A stretch of DNA of 64,000 bases from NCBI RefSeq assembly GCF_000012825.1, contig NC_009614.1, positions 682,001 to 746,000 on the forward strand. Reading direction: 5' to 3'. Positions 47,032 to 54,623 of the stretch are shown here, piece after piece. A model generated the notes under the pieces. It saw only the letters and a list, made by a program, of their open reading frames with translations. It had not been told where the DNA came from and did no database searches. Positions within the stretch are counted from its first letter, which is position 1. Each line of letters begins with the position of its first letter. This DNA is from Phocaeicola vulgatus ATCC 8482. Its GTDB lineage: Bacteria > Bacteroidota > Bacteroidia > Bacteroidales > Bacteroidaceae. A program made the position numbers and the translations under genes.

Positions 47032-48072
47032 CTATTTTTCTTCCAAAGAAAGCAGTATCCCGATCACTTCCGCATAATTCTTTCTACCGGAAGGAATGTT
47101 GTTACCCTTTAAAAACAGGTTATAAATTTTATTCTGCACTTCACCCAACAGGGTACTATAACGCTCATGCCAATACATACGTTTATATTCATAATCCTTC
47201 ACCACTTCGGGACGGATCGTCTTAATCCATTCACGGAATTCCTCTTCCGTCAACACAGAAGATGCATTGACCAGCACATAGGGCAACAGACCGAAATAGG
47301 CACTATAACGCACCGCCGGCCGCTTTGAAGAGCGACAAACCCTGTAAGCCCAATAATTCGCTTCCGCCTCATTACTTACCCCCAACAGGTGAGACAGTTC
47401 ATGGGCATACGTAAATGGCAATTGTACAGGAAGCAATTCTTCATTCAATTGCGACTCCGCAAAAAAAGGTCCCATATATCCCAATACCCCCACACCCGAA
47501 TAAAACGGATTGAACCACACTTGCTTGGGATGCTGATAATCCCGGGGAAGAGCCAAACCATACATAGACGGAACCTGCCGGTAAATCTCCTTTATCTCCT
47601 GCCGCATCCTTTCAGGGTCCGTTTTCACCTCAGCCGTATAGGACTGATTCAGACTATCTGTATAGGAAGCAAGGAAACGATGGAAAGCCTGTTCATCGTA
47701 ACCGGCAGGCTCCACCTCCATCCGCCGGTAAATATCGTAACGGAAATAATTCAAGCCCCATCCCAGATAAAACCAGATATAGACCCATGCCAGCAACTCC
47801 ACTTCCCTGCCCACAATAAATCTCCAGCTTTTCTTCTTCCGGCGTTTAAGAAAAGGATAAATAATCATCCATAAAATGATTACGACCACCAGCGCCTCCT
47901 CCAAGGAAAAAGGGAAAACAGAAGCTATAGCGGACAACGCCGCCGACAGCCACGGATAGATATGACGGGCATACCCTTCGGCCATGACGGGAAAAAAACG
48001 GCAAAGTACAATGCACAGAAGAAGCAATGCAAGTACTATATATCTCAGAATAGGGAGAAGTTTTGTTTTCAT
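47032..48072 (-). CDS. DUF3810 membrane protein with zinc-metallopeptidase-like HExxH motif
   Basis: This 346-residue protein has three hydrophobic segments near the N-terminus (about 7-27, 38-72 and 90-106) and a large soluble C-terminal part. The motif AHELSHLLGVSNEAEAN (about residues 226-242) contains HExxH and a downstream Glu as in gluzincin-type peptidases. Family members are widespread in Bacteroidetes but I know of no established function, and proteolysis is only inferred. A TAGCTTTG box lies six bases upstream of the ATG, which would give a nearly leaderless mRNA. It is not obviously part of the PUL. Confidence 0.85.
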   Translation of the reverse strand: MKTKLLPILRYIVLALLLLCIVLCRFFPVMAEGYARHIYPWLSAALSAIASVFPFSLEEALVVVIILWMIIYPFLKRRKKKSWRFIVGREVELLAWVYIWFYLGWGLNYFRYDIYRRMEVEPAGYDEQAFHRFLASYTDSLNQSYTAEVKTDPERMRQEIKEIYRQVPSMYGLALPRDYQHPKQVWFNPFYSGVGVLGYMGPFFAESQLNEELLPVQLPFTYAHELSHLLGVSNEAEANYWAYRVCRSSKRPAVRYSAYFGLLPYVLVNASSVLTEEEFREWIKTIRPEVVKDYEYKRMYWHERYSTLLGEVQNKIYNLFLKGNNIPSGRKNYAEVIGILLSLEEK

Positions 48073-48077
48073 GGATG

Positions 48078-48085
48078 CAAAGCTA
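48078..48085 (-). promoter_or_regulatory. -7 box (TAGCTTTG) immediately before the DUF3810 start
   Basis: TAGCTTTG on the minus strand ends 5 bases from the ATG. Transcription would start at or beside the start codon, suggesting a leaderless or very short-leader transcript. Confidence 0.4.
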
Positions 48086-48140
48086 CTATCTTTTTGCCAT
48101 TTTCAGATACAGATGACACAAAGCTTTTATTTTTTAAACA

Positions 48141-48200
48141 CGAACAACGCAGATGATACGGATAAGTATAAAAACAACTTCGTATCATCTGCGGCGTTCG
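48141..48200. repeat. 60-bp hairpin with 20-bp arms after the GH105 gene
   Basis: Arms 48141-48160 and 48181-48200 match at 18 of 20 positions (core GCAGATGATACG/CGTATCATCTGC) around a 20-base loop, 13 bp past the GH105-DUF2264 stop. It can serve as that gene's terminator. The form also resembles dispersed intergenic palindromes of bacterial chromosomes. Confidence 0.7.
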
Positions 48201-48213
48201 GATTTAAAAGCAA

Positions 48214-50532
48214 TCAGAATAAATCCCAAGTGCGTATATCATCACTCCAGTGATGGTCTTTCGGGAAAGGCTGTCCGCCCCATGCCTTGGCTTGTGTGCA
48301 AGGTTGTGCGGCATCTGTCCAGAACGGATGTGCGGCAGGAAGCCCCAGCGGAAGGAACGCCAGTGATGTCATGTAAAGACTGCCGTTATTGGTGTACCAA
48401 TCCGCCACATTGGGCTGACGGCCTGCAAAACCGATGGTCAGGAAGCCCGCCTCATTGAAGTTCTCGGTGTTGTCATACATCCGGTGCATCACAGAAGTCA
48501 GTGCGGCACGCGCCTGTCCGTTGCTCACCCCTTCGGGCAACTGCTGATACCAAGCCATCAGCGCCAAGGGTTGCATAGTGGCCAAACGATAAGGAATGGA
48601 ACGGCCGAATACCGGGAAAGTACCCTCAGGAGAAATCAAGCGTTCCAGTACAAGACTGAATTTCCTGGCACGTTTCAAGGCGCGGTCATAATATTTTTTA
48701 TAATGAATACGAGTGTATTTCCCTGCATCCTTCATGCCCTGCAACGTTTCCAGATACATGGGATGGAAGACATAACTGCTATAATAGTCGAAAGCGAAAG
48801 AAGGGCCGTCCGCATACCAGCCATCTCCCGTGTACCATTCCTCCACCTTGCGGATAGCCGAATTGATACGGTATTCGTCACATTCCGCTCCTGCCTTTGC
48901 CAGGAAACTCTCGATGGTAGAAGAAAACAGCAACCAGTTGGTGTAAGGCGGGTCCACACGGCGCAACTGGGTAAATTCTTCAAAATAACGTTTCTTGGTT
49001 GTGTCATCCAAAGGCATCCAAAGCTGGTCGTAAGCACGTAGAAAACTTTCGGCCACGTATGCCGCATCCACCAAGGCCTGTCCGTGTCCTCTCCACAACA
49101 GATAGTCGGGATTGGCAGGGTCCACCGCATTGGCATAGCTTTTCAATGCCCATTCACGGAGTTGCTTGCGCATCTGTCCCTCTTCCGTATCATCATCGGG
49201 AAGTGTCAGCCAGGGAGCGACACCTGCCATAAGGCGTCCGAAAGTTTCCATATAAGTCACCCCTTTGTTACGTCCATCCCAATTAGGGCTCACCTCTACC
49301 AGCATATTCTTTTTCAGATTACCTTCCGCCATATTGCTCAGTACGGGAGCTGCCATCTTATAAAGCAAATTGCACCAGTAGGCGCGATCCTGATTTTCAG
49401 GAGCTTCCAGATAACGGACATATTCACAAGCAGCCAACAGAAAAGCACCTACCCCGAAATTAGCTTCAGAATCAGCATCGACTACTTGTCCCGGAATGGC
49501 CTTCTCACCAATCGGCTGTACGTAACCAATCTTGCCATTCTTCTGCAAAGCAGTCTTTGTCAAATAGTTCCATGCTTTATCTATCACCGGTTTGTACACA
49601 GCCTCATCCAGATAGCCATTATTGATTCCCCAAAGGAAACCGTAAGTAAAGAAAGCCGTTCCGCTGGTTTCCGGTCCCGGAGCATGAGTGGGATCCATCA
49701 TGCTACGGGTCCAATAGCCTTCCGGTTGCTGGATGGCTGCGACTGCTTCGGCCAGTTTCACATACTTGTTTACGAAAAAAGAACGATGCTCGTAATCAGC
49801 GGGAAGATCTTTCAGCACCTTCGCCAGTCCGGCAAGCACCCATCCGTCACCACGTGCCCAAAAGTCCTTCTTTCCGCTGGAAGTCTTGTGTTTAGGATAA
49901 ACATATTTGGCATCCCGATAATACAGGCCGGTTTCCCGGTCGAGCATGATACTGTCCGAATATACAATATATTCATACAATTTATCCAAATAGAGATGAT
50001 TACCCGTCACCTTATACAGTTTGGTCATGACAGGCATTACCATATACAGACCGTCGCTCCACCACCAGTAATCATGATTGGGTGTACTCATCTCATACTC
50101 CATCACTTCGCGGGCACGGGCTATCTTATAGTTGTCCGGAAGAATAGTATAAAGGTCGATATATGTCTGAAAACAAACCTGATAATCTCCGAACAATACA
50201 TATTCATCACTCTCACCGTAAGAATATTTCCATTTAGACTTATCCTTTTCCTTGGCTCCCTTCCATTCATTGTGTATAGCCCAGGCTTCAGAATATGCAC
50301 GGTAGTTTTCATTACCGGTCAGAAAGTATGCCTCCATGTTTCCGGTGTGGTAAGCGGCATTGTCCCAAAACGAACGGACTTCGGGCTTGTTATGCGTTTG
50401 CCAATAAGTGTTTACCTTGTCTATAATCCCCCGTACTTCCTTGGCTTCGGAAGAAGGTTTGGCGGCAACCTGCATGGAAAGCAGCAAGGTACCTGCACAA
50501 ACAAGGGTTTGTTTCAATAATTTGTTCATCAT
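48214..50532 (-). CDS. GH105 unsaturated uronyl hydrolase fused to DUF2264
   Basis: This 772-residue secreted protein (signal peptide 1-24) joins two (alpha/alpha)6-type domains. Residues about 30-370 are GH105: YWWWSDGLYMVMPV with Asp160, WARGDGW near 225, and GPETSGTAFFTYG. GH105 hydrolyses the Delta-4,5-unsaturated glucuronic or galacturonic acid left by polysaccharide lyases. Residues about 375-770 are DUF2264, of unproven function, with motifs LLWRGHGQALVDAAY and YADGPSFAFDYYSSYV. It lies 88 bp downstream of the BNR-propeller gene and is probably co-transcribed. In arabinogalactan PULs, GH105 enzymes act on the glucuronate caps of side chains. The ATG-ATG pair leaves the exact start one codon uncertain. 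Confidence 0.92.
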   Translation of the reverse strand: MMNKLLKQTLVCAGTLLLSMQVAAKPSSEAKEVRGIIDKVNTYWQTHNKPEVRSFWDNAAYHTGNMEAYFLTGNENYRAYSEAWAIHNEWKGAKEKDKSKWKYSYGESDEYVLFGDYQVCFQTYIDLYTILPDNYKIARAREVMEYEMSTPNHDYWWWSDGLYMVMPVMTKLYKVTGNHLYLDKLYEYIVYSDSIMLDRETGLYYRDAKYVYPKHKTSSGKKDFWARGDGWVLAGLAKVLKDLPADYEHRSFFVNKYVKLAEAVAAIQQPEGYWTRSMMDPTHAPGPETSGTAFFTYGFLWGINNGYLDEAVYKPVIDKAWNYLTKTALQKNGKIGYVQPIGEKAIPGQVVDADSEANFGVGAFLLAACEYVRYLEAPENQDRAYWCNLLYKMAAPVLSNMAEGNLKKNMLVEVSPNWDGRNKGVTYMETFGRLMAGVAPWLTLPDDDTEEGQMRKQLREWALKSYANAVDPANPDYLLWRGHGQALVDAAYVAESFLRAYDQLWMPLDDTTKKRYFEEFTQLRRVDPPYTNWLLFSSTIESFLAKAGAECDEYRINSAIRKVEEWYTGDGWYADGPSFAFDYYSSYVFHPMYLETLQGMKDAGKYTRIHYKKYYDRALKRARKFSLVLERLISPEGTFPVFGRSIPYRLATMQPLALMAWYQQLPEGVSNGQARAALTSVMHRMYDNTENFNEAGFLTIGFAGRQPNVADWYTNNGSLYMTSLAFLPLGLPAAHPFWTDAAQPCTQAKAWGGQPFPKDHHWSDDIRTWDLF

Positions 50533-50547
50533 ATTAATAATTTATCA

Positions 50548-50609
50548 ATTTGCCAATTTACTAATGTGTTAATGTGCTTGCGCTATATGCCGCATGGTCA
50601 TTGGCAAAT
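50548..50609. repeat. Inverted repeat in the BNR-GH105 gap
   Basis: ATTTGCCAAT (50548-50557) and ATTGGCAAAT (50600-50609) are perfect 10-bp arms. A nested AATGTGCT and an AGCACATT beyond the right arm add a second possible pairing. No T-run follows, so it is an intercistronic mRNA structure candidate. Confidence 0.45.
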
Positions 50610-50620
50610 CAGCACATTAT

Positions 50621-51895
50621 TTACAATTCCAACACATAAACCATTTGCGGTTCTGTTTCCACCTGCTTCTCGCCATCTCCCTGTCGGGTATCCTGTACAT
50701 AAATATGAAGTTGTTTCTTCATTTTCCATAACTCCGTGTCATGACTGGGTTCCCACGCATTTACGGCAAAATCCGTCAGGTCTTTCACGTGCCATTCACC
50801 AAACTGTATGTCTTTGGTATAGTACATGGAAACTTTGCTTCCACGCTCCTGGTCACGGAACAGATAGTACACTTCTCCATTGTCCACCACCATCCGGGGA
50901 CGGGACATGGGAATCATCTTGGTTCCTCCCCCTTTGAGCGAGAAAGGGGCCTTGCGTTCGGAAACCTGTCGGTTGTGCCAGTTCACGCCATCATGCCAAA
51001 CGATGCGGTATTGGGGAACATCACTATCGGGATTGCGCCAGTAGGTAGCGATGTACGGATGACCTCCGGCATCCGTACTCATACTGGTCTGGTTTATCAG
51101 TTCGGCATTCTGAGGAATACGGCAGGCATATTCGGCATTGCCCAGGCGGATAGGAAGCTCATACTTCTGTCCGTTGGTCTTATACCAGGTTCTACCTCCG
51201 TCAAAAGAACGGGCGTAGCATAAGTCATGGTTGGTTTCCACATGCCAGGTTTCACGCCACACCCAGGAAAGATGGATGGTTCCTGATTGGTCCACATACA
51301 ACTGCCAATAGGCATTCCGCTCGTTTTCTCCATCTACAAGGACATCCTGCACACGCTCCCACTTACGGGATTTCACATCATATCGGTTCATTACCATATT
51401 TCCTCTTCCGGAAGCGCCCGAGCGATATACAAAAAGCAAACCGCCATCAGCCAACAAATGAAATTCAGGATAGGTCACATCTTCTTCTTCGTTGCCTATC
51501 ATCGGCTCTTTATCTCCCAAAACAAGTGTATCGGGGGCAATGCTGCGGCAATAGTTCAGTTTATGTCCGTGGTGGTCAAAAGAAAGATGAAGATAGCCGT
51601 CGCCGTCCACCATCATACTGATAATGTTATGTGCATCTTTTACATGTCCTTTGTATTGGGTACGGTGCAAAATCCATTCCCCAGTGCCCAGACGGCGTTT
51701 GCCTAACATCAGCCATCCTTCAGCGTCATAATAAGAAATGTATTGTGTGTTTCCATGCGTCACAATGGAGTTATTACGGAATACAGTAGTATTTACCGAA
51801 GTACTGCTAAAGCCTTTCCCCACTTCAACCAGACGTTGGGCACGAACAGAAAAAGCCACACAGCATAATGCGATTAGTAGAAATAAGTTCCTCAT
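50621..51895 (-). CDS. BNR-repeat seven-bladed propeller, GH145/PL42-type (rhamnose-glucuronate cap enzyme)
   Basis: This 424-residue secreted protein (signal peptide 1-19) belongs to the BNR_4-like propellers that include GH145 alpha-L-rhamnosidases and PL42 L-rhamnose-alpha-1,4-D-glucuronate lyases acting on arabinogalactan side chains. The lyase-type motif DAHNIISM...SFDHHGH (His108, His109, His111) is present. His47 in IVTHGN falls near the position reported for the catalytic His of the B. thetaiotaomicron GH145 enzyme, which is Gln in many relatives. Without an alignment I cannot say whether it acts as hydrolase or lyase. The adjacent GH105, which removes unsaturated glucuronate, favours a lyase. 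A -7 box lies at 51918-51925. Confidence 0.82.
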   Translation of the reverse strand: MRNLFLLIALCCVAFSVRAQRLVEVGKGFSSTSVNTTVFRNNSIVTHGNTQYISYYDAEGWLMLGKRRLGTGEWILHRTQYKGHVKDAHNIISMMVDGDGYLHLSFDHHGHKLNYCRSIAPDTLVLGDKEPMIGNEEEDVTYPEFHLLADGGLLFVYRSGASGRGNMVMNRYDVKSRKWERVQDVLVDGENERNAYWQLYVDQSGTIHLSWVWRETWHVETNHDLCYARSFDGGRTWYKTNGQKYELPIRLGNAEYACRIPQNAELINQTSMSTDAGGHPYIATYWRNPDSDVPQYRIVWHDGVNWHNRQVSERKAPFSLKGGGTKMIPMSRPRMVVDNGEVYYLFRDQERGSKVSMYYTKDIQFGEWHVKDLTDFAVNAWEPSHDTELWKMKKQLHIYVQDTRQGDGEKQVETEPQMVYVLEL

Positions 51896-51917
51896 AGCAA
51901 TTCTATTGATAACATTG

Positions 51918-51925
51918 CAAAAGTA
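51918..51925 (-). promoter_or_regulatory. -7 box (TACTTTTG) of the BNR-GH105 operon
   Basis: TACTTTTG on the minus strand, 23 bases before the ATG at 51895; fits TAnnTTTG without a clear -33 element. Confidence 0.45.
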
Positions 51926-52137
51926 ACTGATTTCTGTAATAACACGGGATAATAATTCGGCAGGAAGGAGTCAGAAAACGGTCAAAACCGATTATTATAT
52001 CTATTTTAAAGAAAAATTCAGAGAAATAATAAAGAAGAAAGATTCTATGATTACATTTACCATAGAGGCAGACTATGTGAAGGATCATTTCCCAAAGGAT
52101 CTTTGCCATTCATGTTTCCATGCAGCATATATAGAAA

Positions 52138-52225
52138 TCCCACCTGGGTGGAATGGGCATTTCACCCAGGTGAGAGCGTAGTTCCACCTTTGTGAAATGG
52201 CAGTTCCACCCAGGTGGGACAATAT
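52138..52225. repeat. Four tandem 22-bp units each with a 16-bp dyad (TTCCACCCAGGTGGGA type)
   Basis: Units begin at 52138, 52160, 52182 and 52204, exactly 22 bp apart. Their 16-bp cores are TCCCACCTGGGTGGAA, TTTCACCCAGGTGAGA, TTCCACCTTTGTGAAA and TTCCACCCAGGTGGGA, all variants of TTCCACCnnGGTGGRA. The first and last are inverted copies of each other. The 6-bp linkers differ (TGGGCA, GCGTAG, TGGCAG), so selection appears to act on the dyads and their spacing. Confidence 0.8.
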
Positions 52226-52317
52226 ACCTATACAGGTGCAAACAGCACATTTAATAGTTACTTTGGACTTTTGACACATTCATCCTCCTACTGTGAATGA
52301 AACTGCCAACCGGTTAA

Positions 52318-53616
52318 CTATAATATTTCCTGAAGCTGGCCCAACTTCATACTGTTGGAACCTTTAATCAGAATATAATATCCTTTCGGCTTATATCTTT
52401 CCAACGACTCTTTCAATGCAACCACATCTTTAAAATGTTCAAAGGACGGAATCACTTTGCCAAACTCCTCTCCTGCCAAAAGTACCCGGTCAAATTTACA
52501 TTCATCCAGATAATCCGCAATCTTCTGATGTTCCTCATGACTGGTTTCTCCCAGTTCTTTCATATCACCCAGAATAACCATTTTATGAGCGACATTCATC
52601 AACCGGAAATTCTCCAAAGCCGCCATCATACTGGTAGGATTCGCATTGTATGCATCAACTATCAGTTTATTATCCGTGGTTTCTGTCAATTGCGAACGGT
52701 TATTATGAGGAACATACGCCTCCAGTGCCTCACAAATCTGCCGGGACGGTACACTGAAGAACCGGCCTACCGTAATGGCGGCCAATGCATTCTTCATGTT
52801 ATAACTGCCGATAAGGTGGGTATTCACCTCGAACTTCTGTCCCTCGTGTTCCCACTCAAACGAAAGAAACGGAGCACAAGCGCCCAGCTTGCCGCTGATA
52901 TAAAGTCCCTCTCCTCCTTCCATACCATAACAAATACGGGTAAGGCCCTGAGAGATAGCTGTGAGATACTCATTGTCCTTGTCTATGAAAATAATATGCT
53001 TGCCATTGTAACGCAGATGCTCATACAACTCACCTTTAGTCTTGATGACCCCTTCAAAAGACCCGAAGCCTTCCAAATGCGCCTTACCCACATTAGTGAT
53101 CATACCGTAATCCGGTTCTACAATACGGGTCAGTGCCTTGATTTCACCCGGATGGTTCGCTCCCATCTCGATGACAGCCAGTTCATGCTCGGGAGTCAGC
53201 CTCAGCAAAGTCAGAGGAACACCGATATGGTTATTCAAGTTACCCTGTGTATAAAGCACTTCATATCTTTTTTGCAGCACTGAGGCTATCAATTCCTTGG
53301 TAGTAGTCTTCCCATTGGTTCCCGTGATGCCGATGATTCGGGTACCCATTTTATGCCGGTGATAATTAGCCAGTTCCTGCAATGCTTTCAAGCAATCGTC
53401 TACTAACAAGATACGCGGATGCCCATCGGCGGCATATTCTTTTTCATCTACTACGGCATACTGGCAACCTTTTTCCAGCGCCTGAAGCGCGTATGCATTT
53501 CCATTGAATGTTTCCCCTTTCAGAGCTATGAACATAGAGCCCTCAGGGCAGTTACGGCTGTCGGTAGTTACCTTGCCGCATTCCGTAAAACACTTATATA
53601 AAGCTGAAATATCCAT
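52318..53616 (-). CDS. murF: UDP-N-acetylmuramoyl-tripeptide--D-alanyl-D-alanine ligase
   Basis: This 432-residue cytoplasmic Mur ligase adds D-Ala-D-Ala to the UDP-MurNAc-tripeptide, the last soluble step of peptidoglycan precursor synthesis. The start is the ATG at 53616 (MDISALYK), 11 codons inside the longest frame, since this matches the usual start of the family. The N-terminal substrate domain (about 1-85) has the VTTDSRNCP and FIALKGETFNG motifs. The ATP-binding P-loop GITGTNGKTTTKE follows near residue 100. The central domain includes NLNNHIGVPLTLL and IEMGANHPGEI, and the C-terminal domain has VDAYNANPTSM. It is divergent from folP with a TATCTTTG box in between. Core gene marking the right border of the PUL region. 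Confidence 0.97.
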   Translation of the reverse strand: MDISALYKCFTECGKVTTDSRNCPEGSMFIALKGETFNGNAYALQALEKGCQYAVVDEKEYAADGHPRILLVDDCLKALQELANYHRHKMGTRIIGITGTNGKTTTKELIASVLQKRYEVLYTQGNLNNHIGVPLTLLRLTPEHELAVIEMGANHPGEIKALTRIVEPDYGMITNVGKAHLEGFGSFEGVIKTKGELYEHLRYNGKHIIFIDKDNEYLTAISQGLTRICYGMEGGEGLYISGKLGACAPFLSFEWEHEGQKFEVNTHLIGSYNMKNALAAITVGRFFSVPSRQICEALEAYVPHNNRSQLTETTDNKLIVDAYNANPTSMMAALENFRLMNVAHKMVILGDMKELGETSHEEHQKIADYLDECKFDRVLLAGEEFGKVIPSFEHFKDVVALKESLERYKPKGYYILIKGSNSMKLGQLQEIL

Positions 53617-53646
53617 CTTTCGCTTTGCTTTTAAATTAAGTTGCAA

Positions 53647-53654
53647 CAAAGATA
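53647..53654 (-). promoter_or_regulatory. -7 box (TATCTTTG) of murF
   Basis: TATCTTTG on the minus strand, 31 bases before the ATG at 53616. It supports that start over the longer frame. Confidence 0.5.
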
Positions 53655-53699
53655 ACTGAAAAATAGTTCATGAAATAACAAAAACTCAAGAATTGTGCG

Positions 53700-53707
53700 T
53701 ACTTTTG
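53700..53707 (+). promoter_or_regulatory. -7 box (TACTTTTG) of folP-cdaA
   Basis: TACTTTTG on the plus strand, 27 bases before the folP ATG. It fits TAnnTTTG and is divergent from the murF box 45 bp away. Confidence 0.5.
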
Positions 53708-53734
53708 TACGACCTAAATGACAAGCCGTAAACA

Positions 53735-54592
53735 ATGGAAACCAAAACCGTCAAATATATTAATGTTAATGGGAAACTGATGGATCTCTCCCATCCGCAA
53801 GTAATGGGAATCCTGAATGTGACACCCGATTCTTTCTATGCCGGCAGCCGGCAGCAAACGGAAAAAGATATTATCAACCGTACCTCCCAAATAATAGAAG
53901 AAGGAGCTTCCATCATTGATATAGGTGCCTATTCCTCACGTCCCAATGCCGAGCACATCAGCCCCGAGGAAGAGATGCGCCGTCTGCGTACCGGACTGGA
54001 AATCATCAATCGCTATCATCCCGGTTGTGTGGTGTCCGTGGACACTTTCCGTGCGGATGTAGCCCAGATGTGTGTAGAGGAGTACGGAGTGGCAATCATC
54101 AATGACATTGCCGCCGGAGAAATGGACCCGCAGATGTTCGACATGATTGCCAGGCTGGGAGTACCTTATATTATTATGCATATGCAAGGCACGCCGCAAA
54201 ATATGCAAATGAATCCGCATTATGACAATCTGTTGAAAGAAGTCTTTCTCTATTTCTCGGAAAAAGTACAGAAATTACGCGACTTAGGAGTAAAAGATAT
54301 TATTCTGGATCCTGGTTTCGGTTTCGGAAAAACAGTGGAACATAATTACCAGTTGATGAATCATTTGGAAGAATTCAGCCTGTTCGAACTACCGTTACTG
54401 GTCGGCATATCACGTAAATCAATGATTTACAAGCTACTAGGCGGAACCCCTGATGATGCCTTGAACGGAACAACAGTGCTGGATACCATTTCCCTACTAA
54501 AAGGAGCGGATATTCTCAGAGTGCACGATGTAAAAGCTGCTGTAGAAACCGTGAAGATAGTACAGAAGATGAAAGACTCTGCTGCCTTTTAA
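53735..54592 (+). CDS. folP: Dihydropteroate synthase
   Basis: This 285-residue cytoplasmic TIM-barrel enzyme condenses p-aminobenzoate with dihydropterin pyrophosphate in folate synthesis and is the sulfonamide target. Family motifs are MGILNVTPDSF (about 24-34), IDIGAYSSRPNA, VSVDTF, INDIAAG, MHMQGTP, DPGFGFGKT and VGISRKSM, then RVHDV at the end. All are intact and in order, and length is normal. It is followed after 31 bp by the diadenylate cyclase gene on the same strand, an arrangement frequently seen in Bacteroidetes. Confidence 0.97.
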   Translation: METKTVKYINVNGKLMDLSHPQVMGILNVTPDSFYAGSRQQTEKDIINRTSQIIEEGASIIDIGAYSSRPNAEHISPEEEMRRLRTGLEIINRYHPGCVVSVDTFRADVAQMCVEEYGVAIINDIAAGEMDPQMFDMIARLGVPYIIMHMQGTPQNMQMNPHYDNLLKEVFLYFSEKVQKLRDLGVKDIILDPGFGFGKTVEHNYQLMNHLEEFSLFELPLLVGISRKSMIYKLLGGTPDDALNGTTVLDTISLLKGADILRVHDVKAAVETVKIVQKMKDSAAF

Positions 54593-54623
54593 TTCTTAAT
54601 TTTCAATTTTTAATTCTAGAAAG

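Larger units (their letters stand above)
51896..52317. other. Gene-free stretch between the BNR-propeller gene and murF
   Basis: About 420 bp. It contains the -7 box of the BNR gene, an unremarkable AT-rich part, and a cluster of four 22-bp dyad units (52138-52225). A short minus-strand reading frame (51903-52109) has no visible ribosome site or domain and I do not call it a gene. Confidence 0.6.

Noticed and set aside
49084-50520. 478-codon plus-strand open frame antisense to GH105
   Set aside because: It mirrors the GH105-DUF2264 gene and shows no family motif; long antisense frames arise from the codon bias of the real gene.
51903-52109. Small minus-strand protein gene between murF and the BNR-propeller gene
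   Set aside because: It overlaps the BNR promoter, lacks a ribosome site and has no recognizable features.
52138-52225. CRISPR array
   Set aside because: Repeat cores are dyads of 16 bp with 6-bp linkers; there are no spacers of 26-40 bp and no cas genes.
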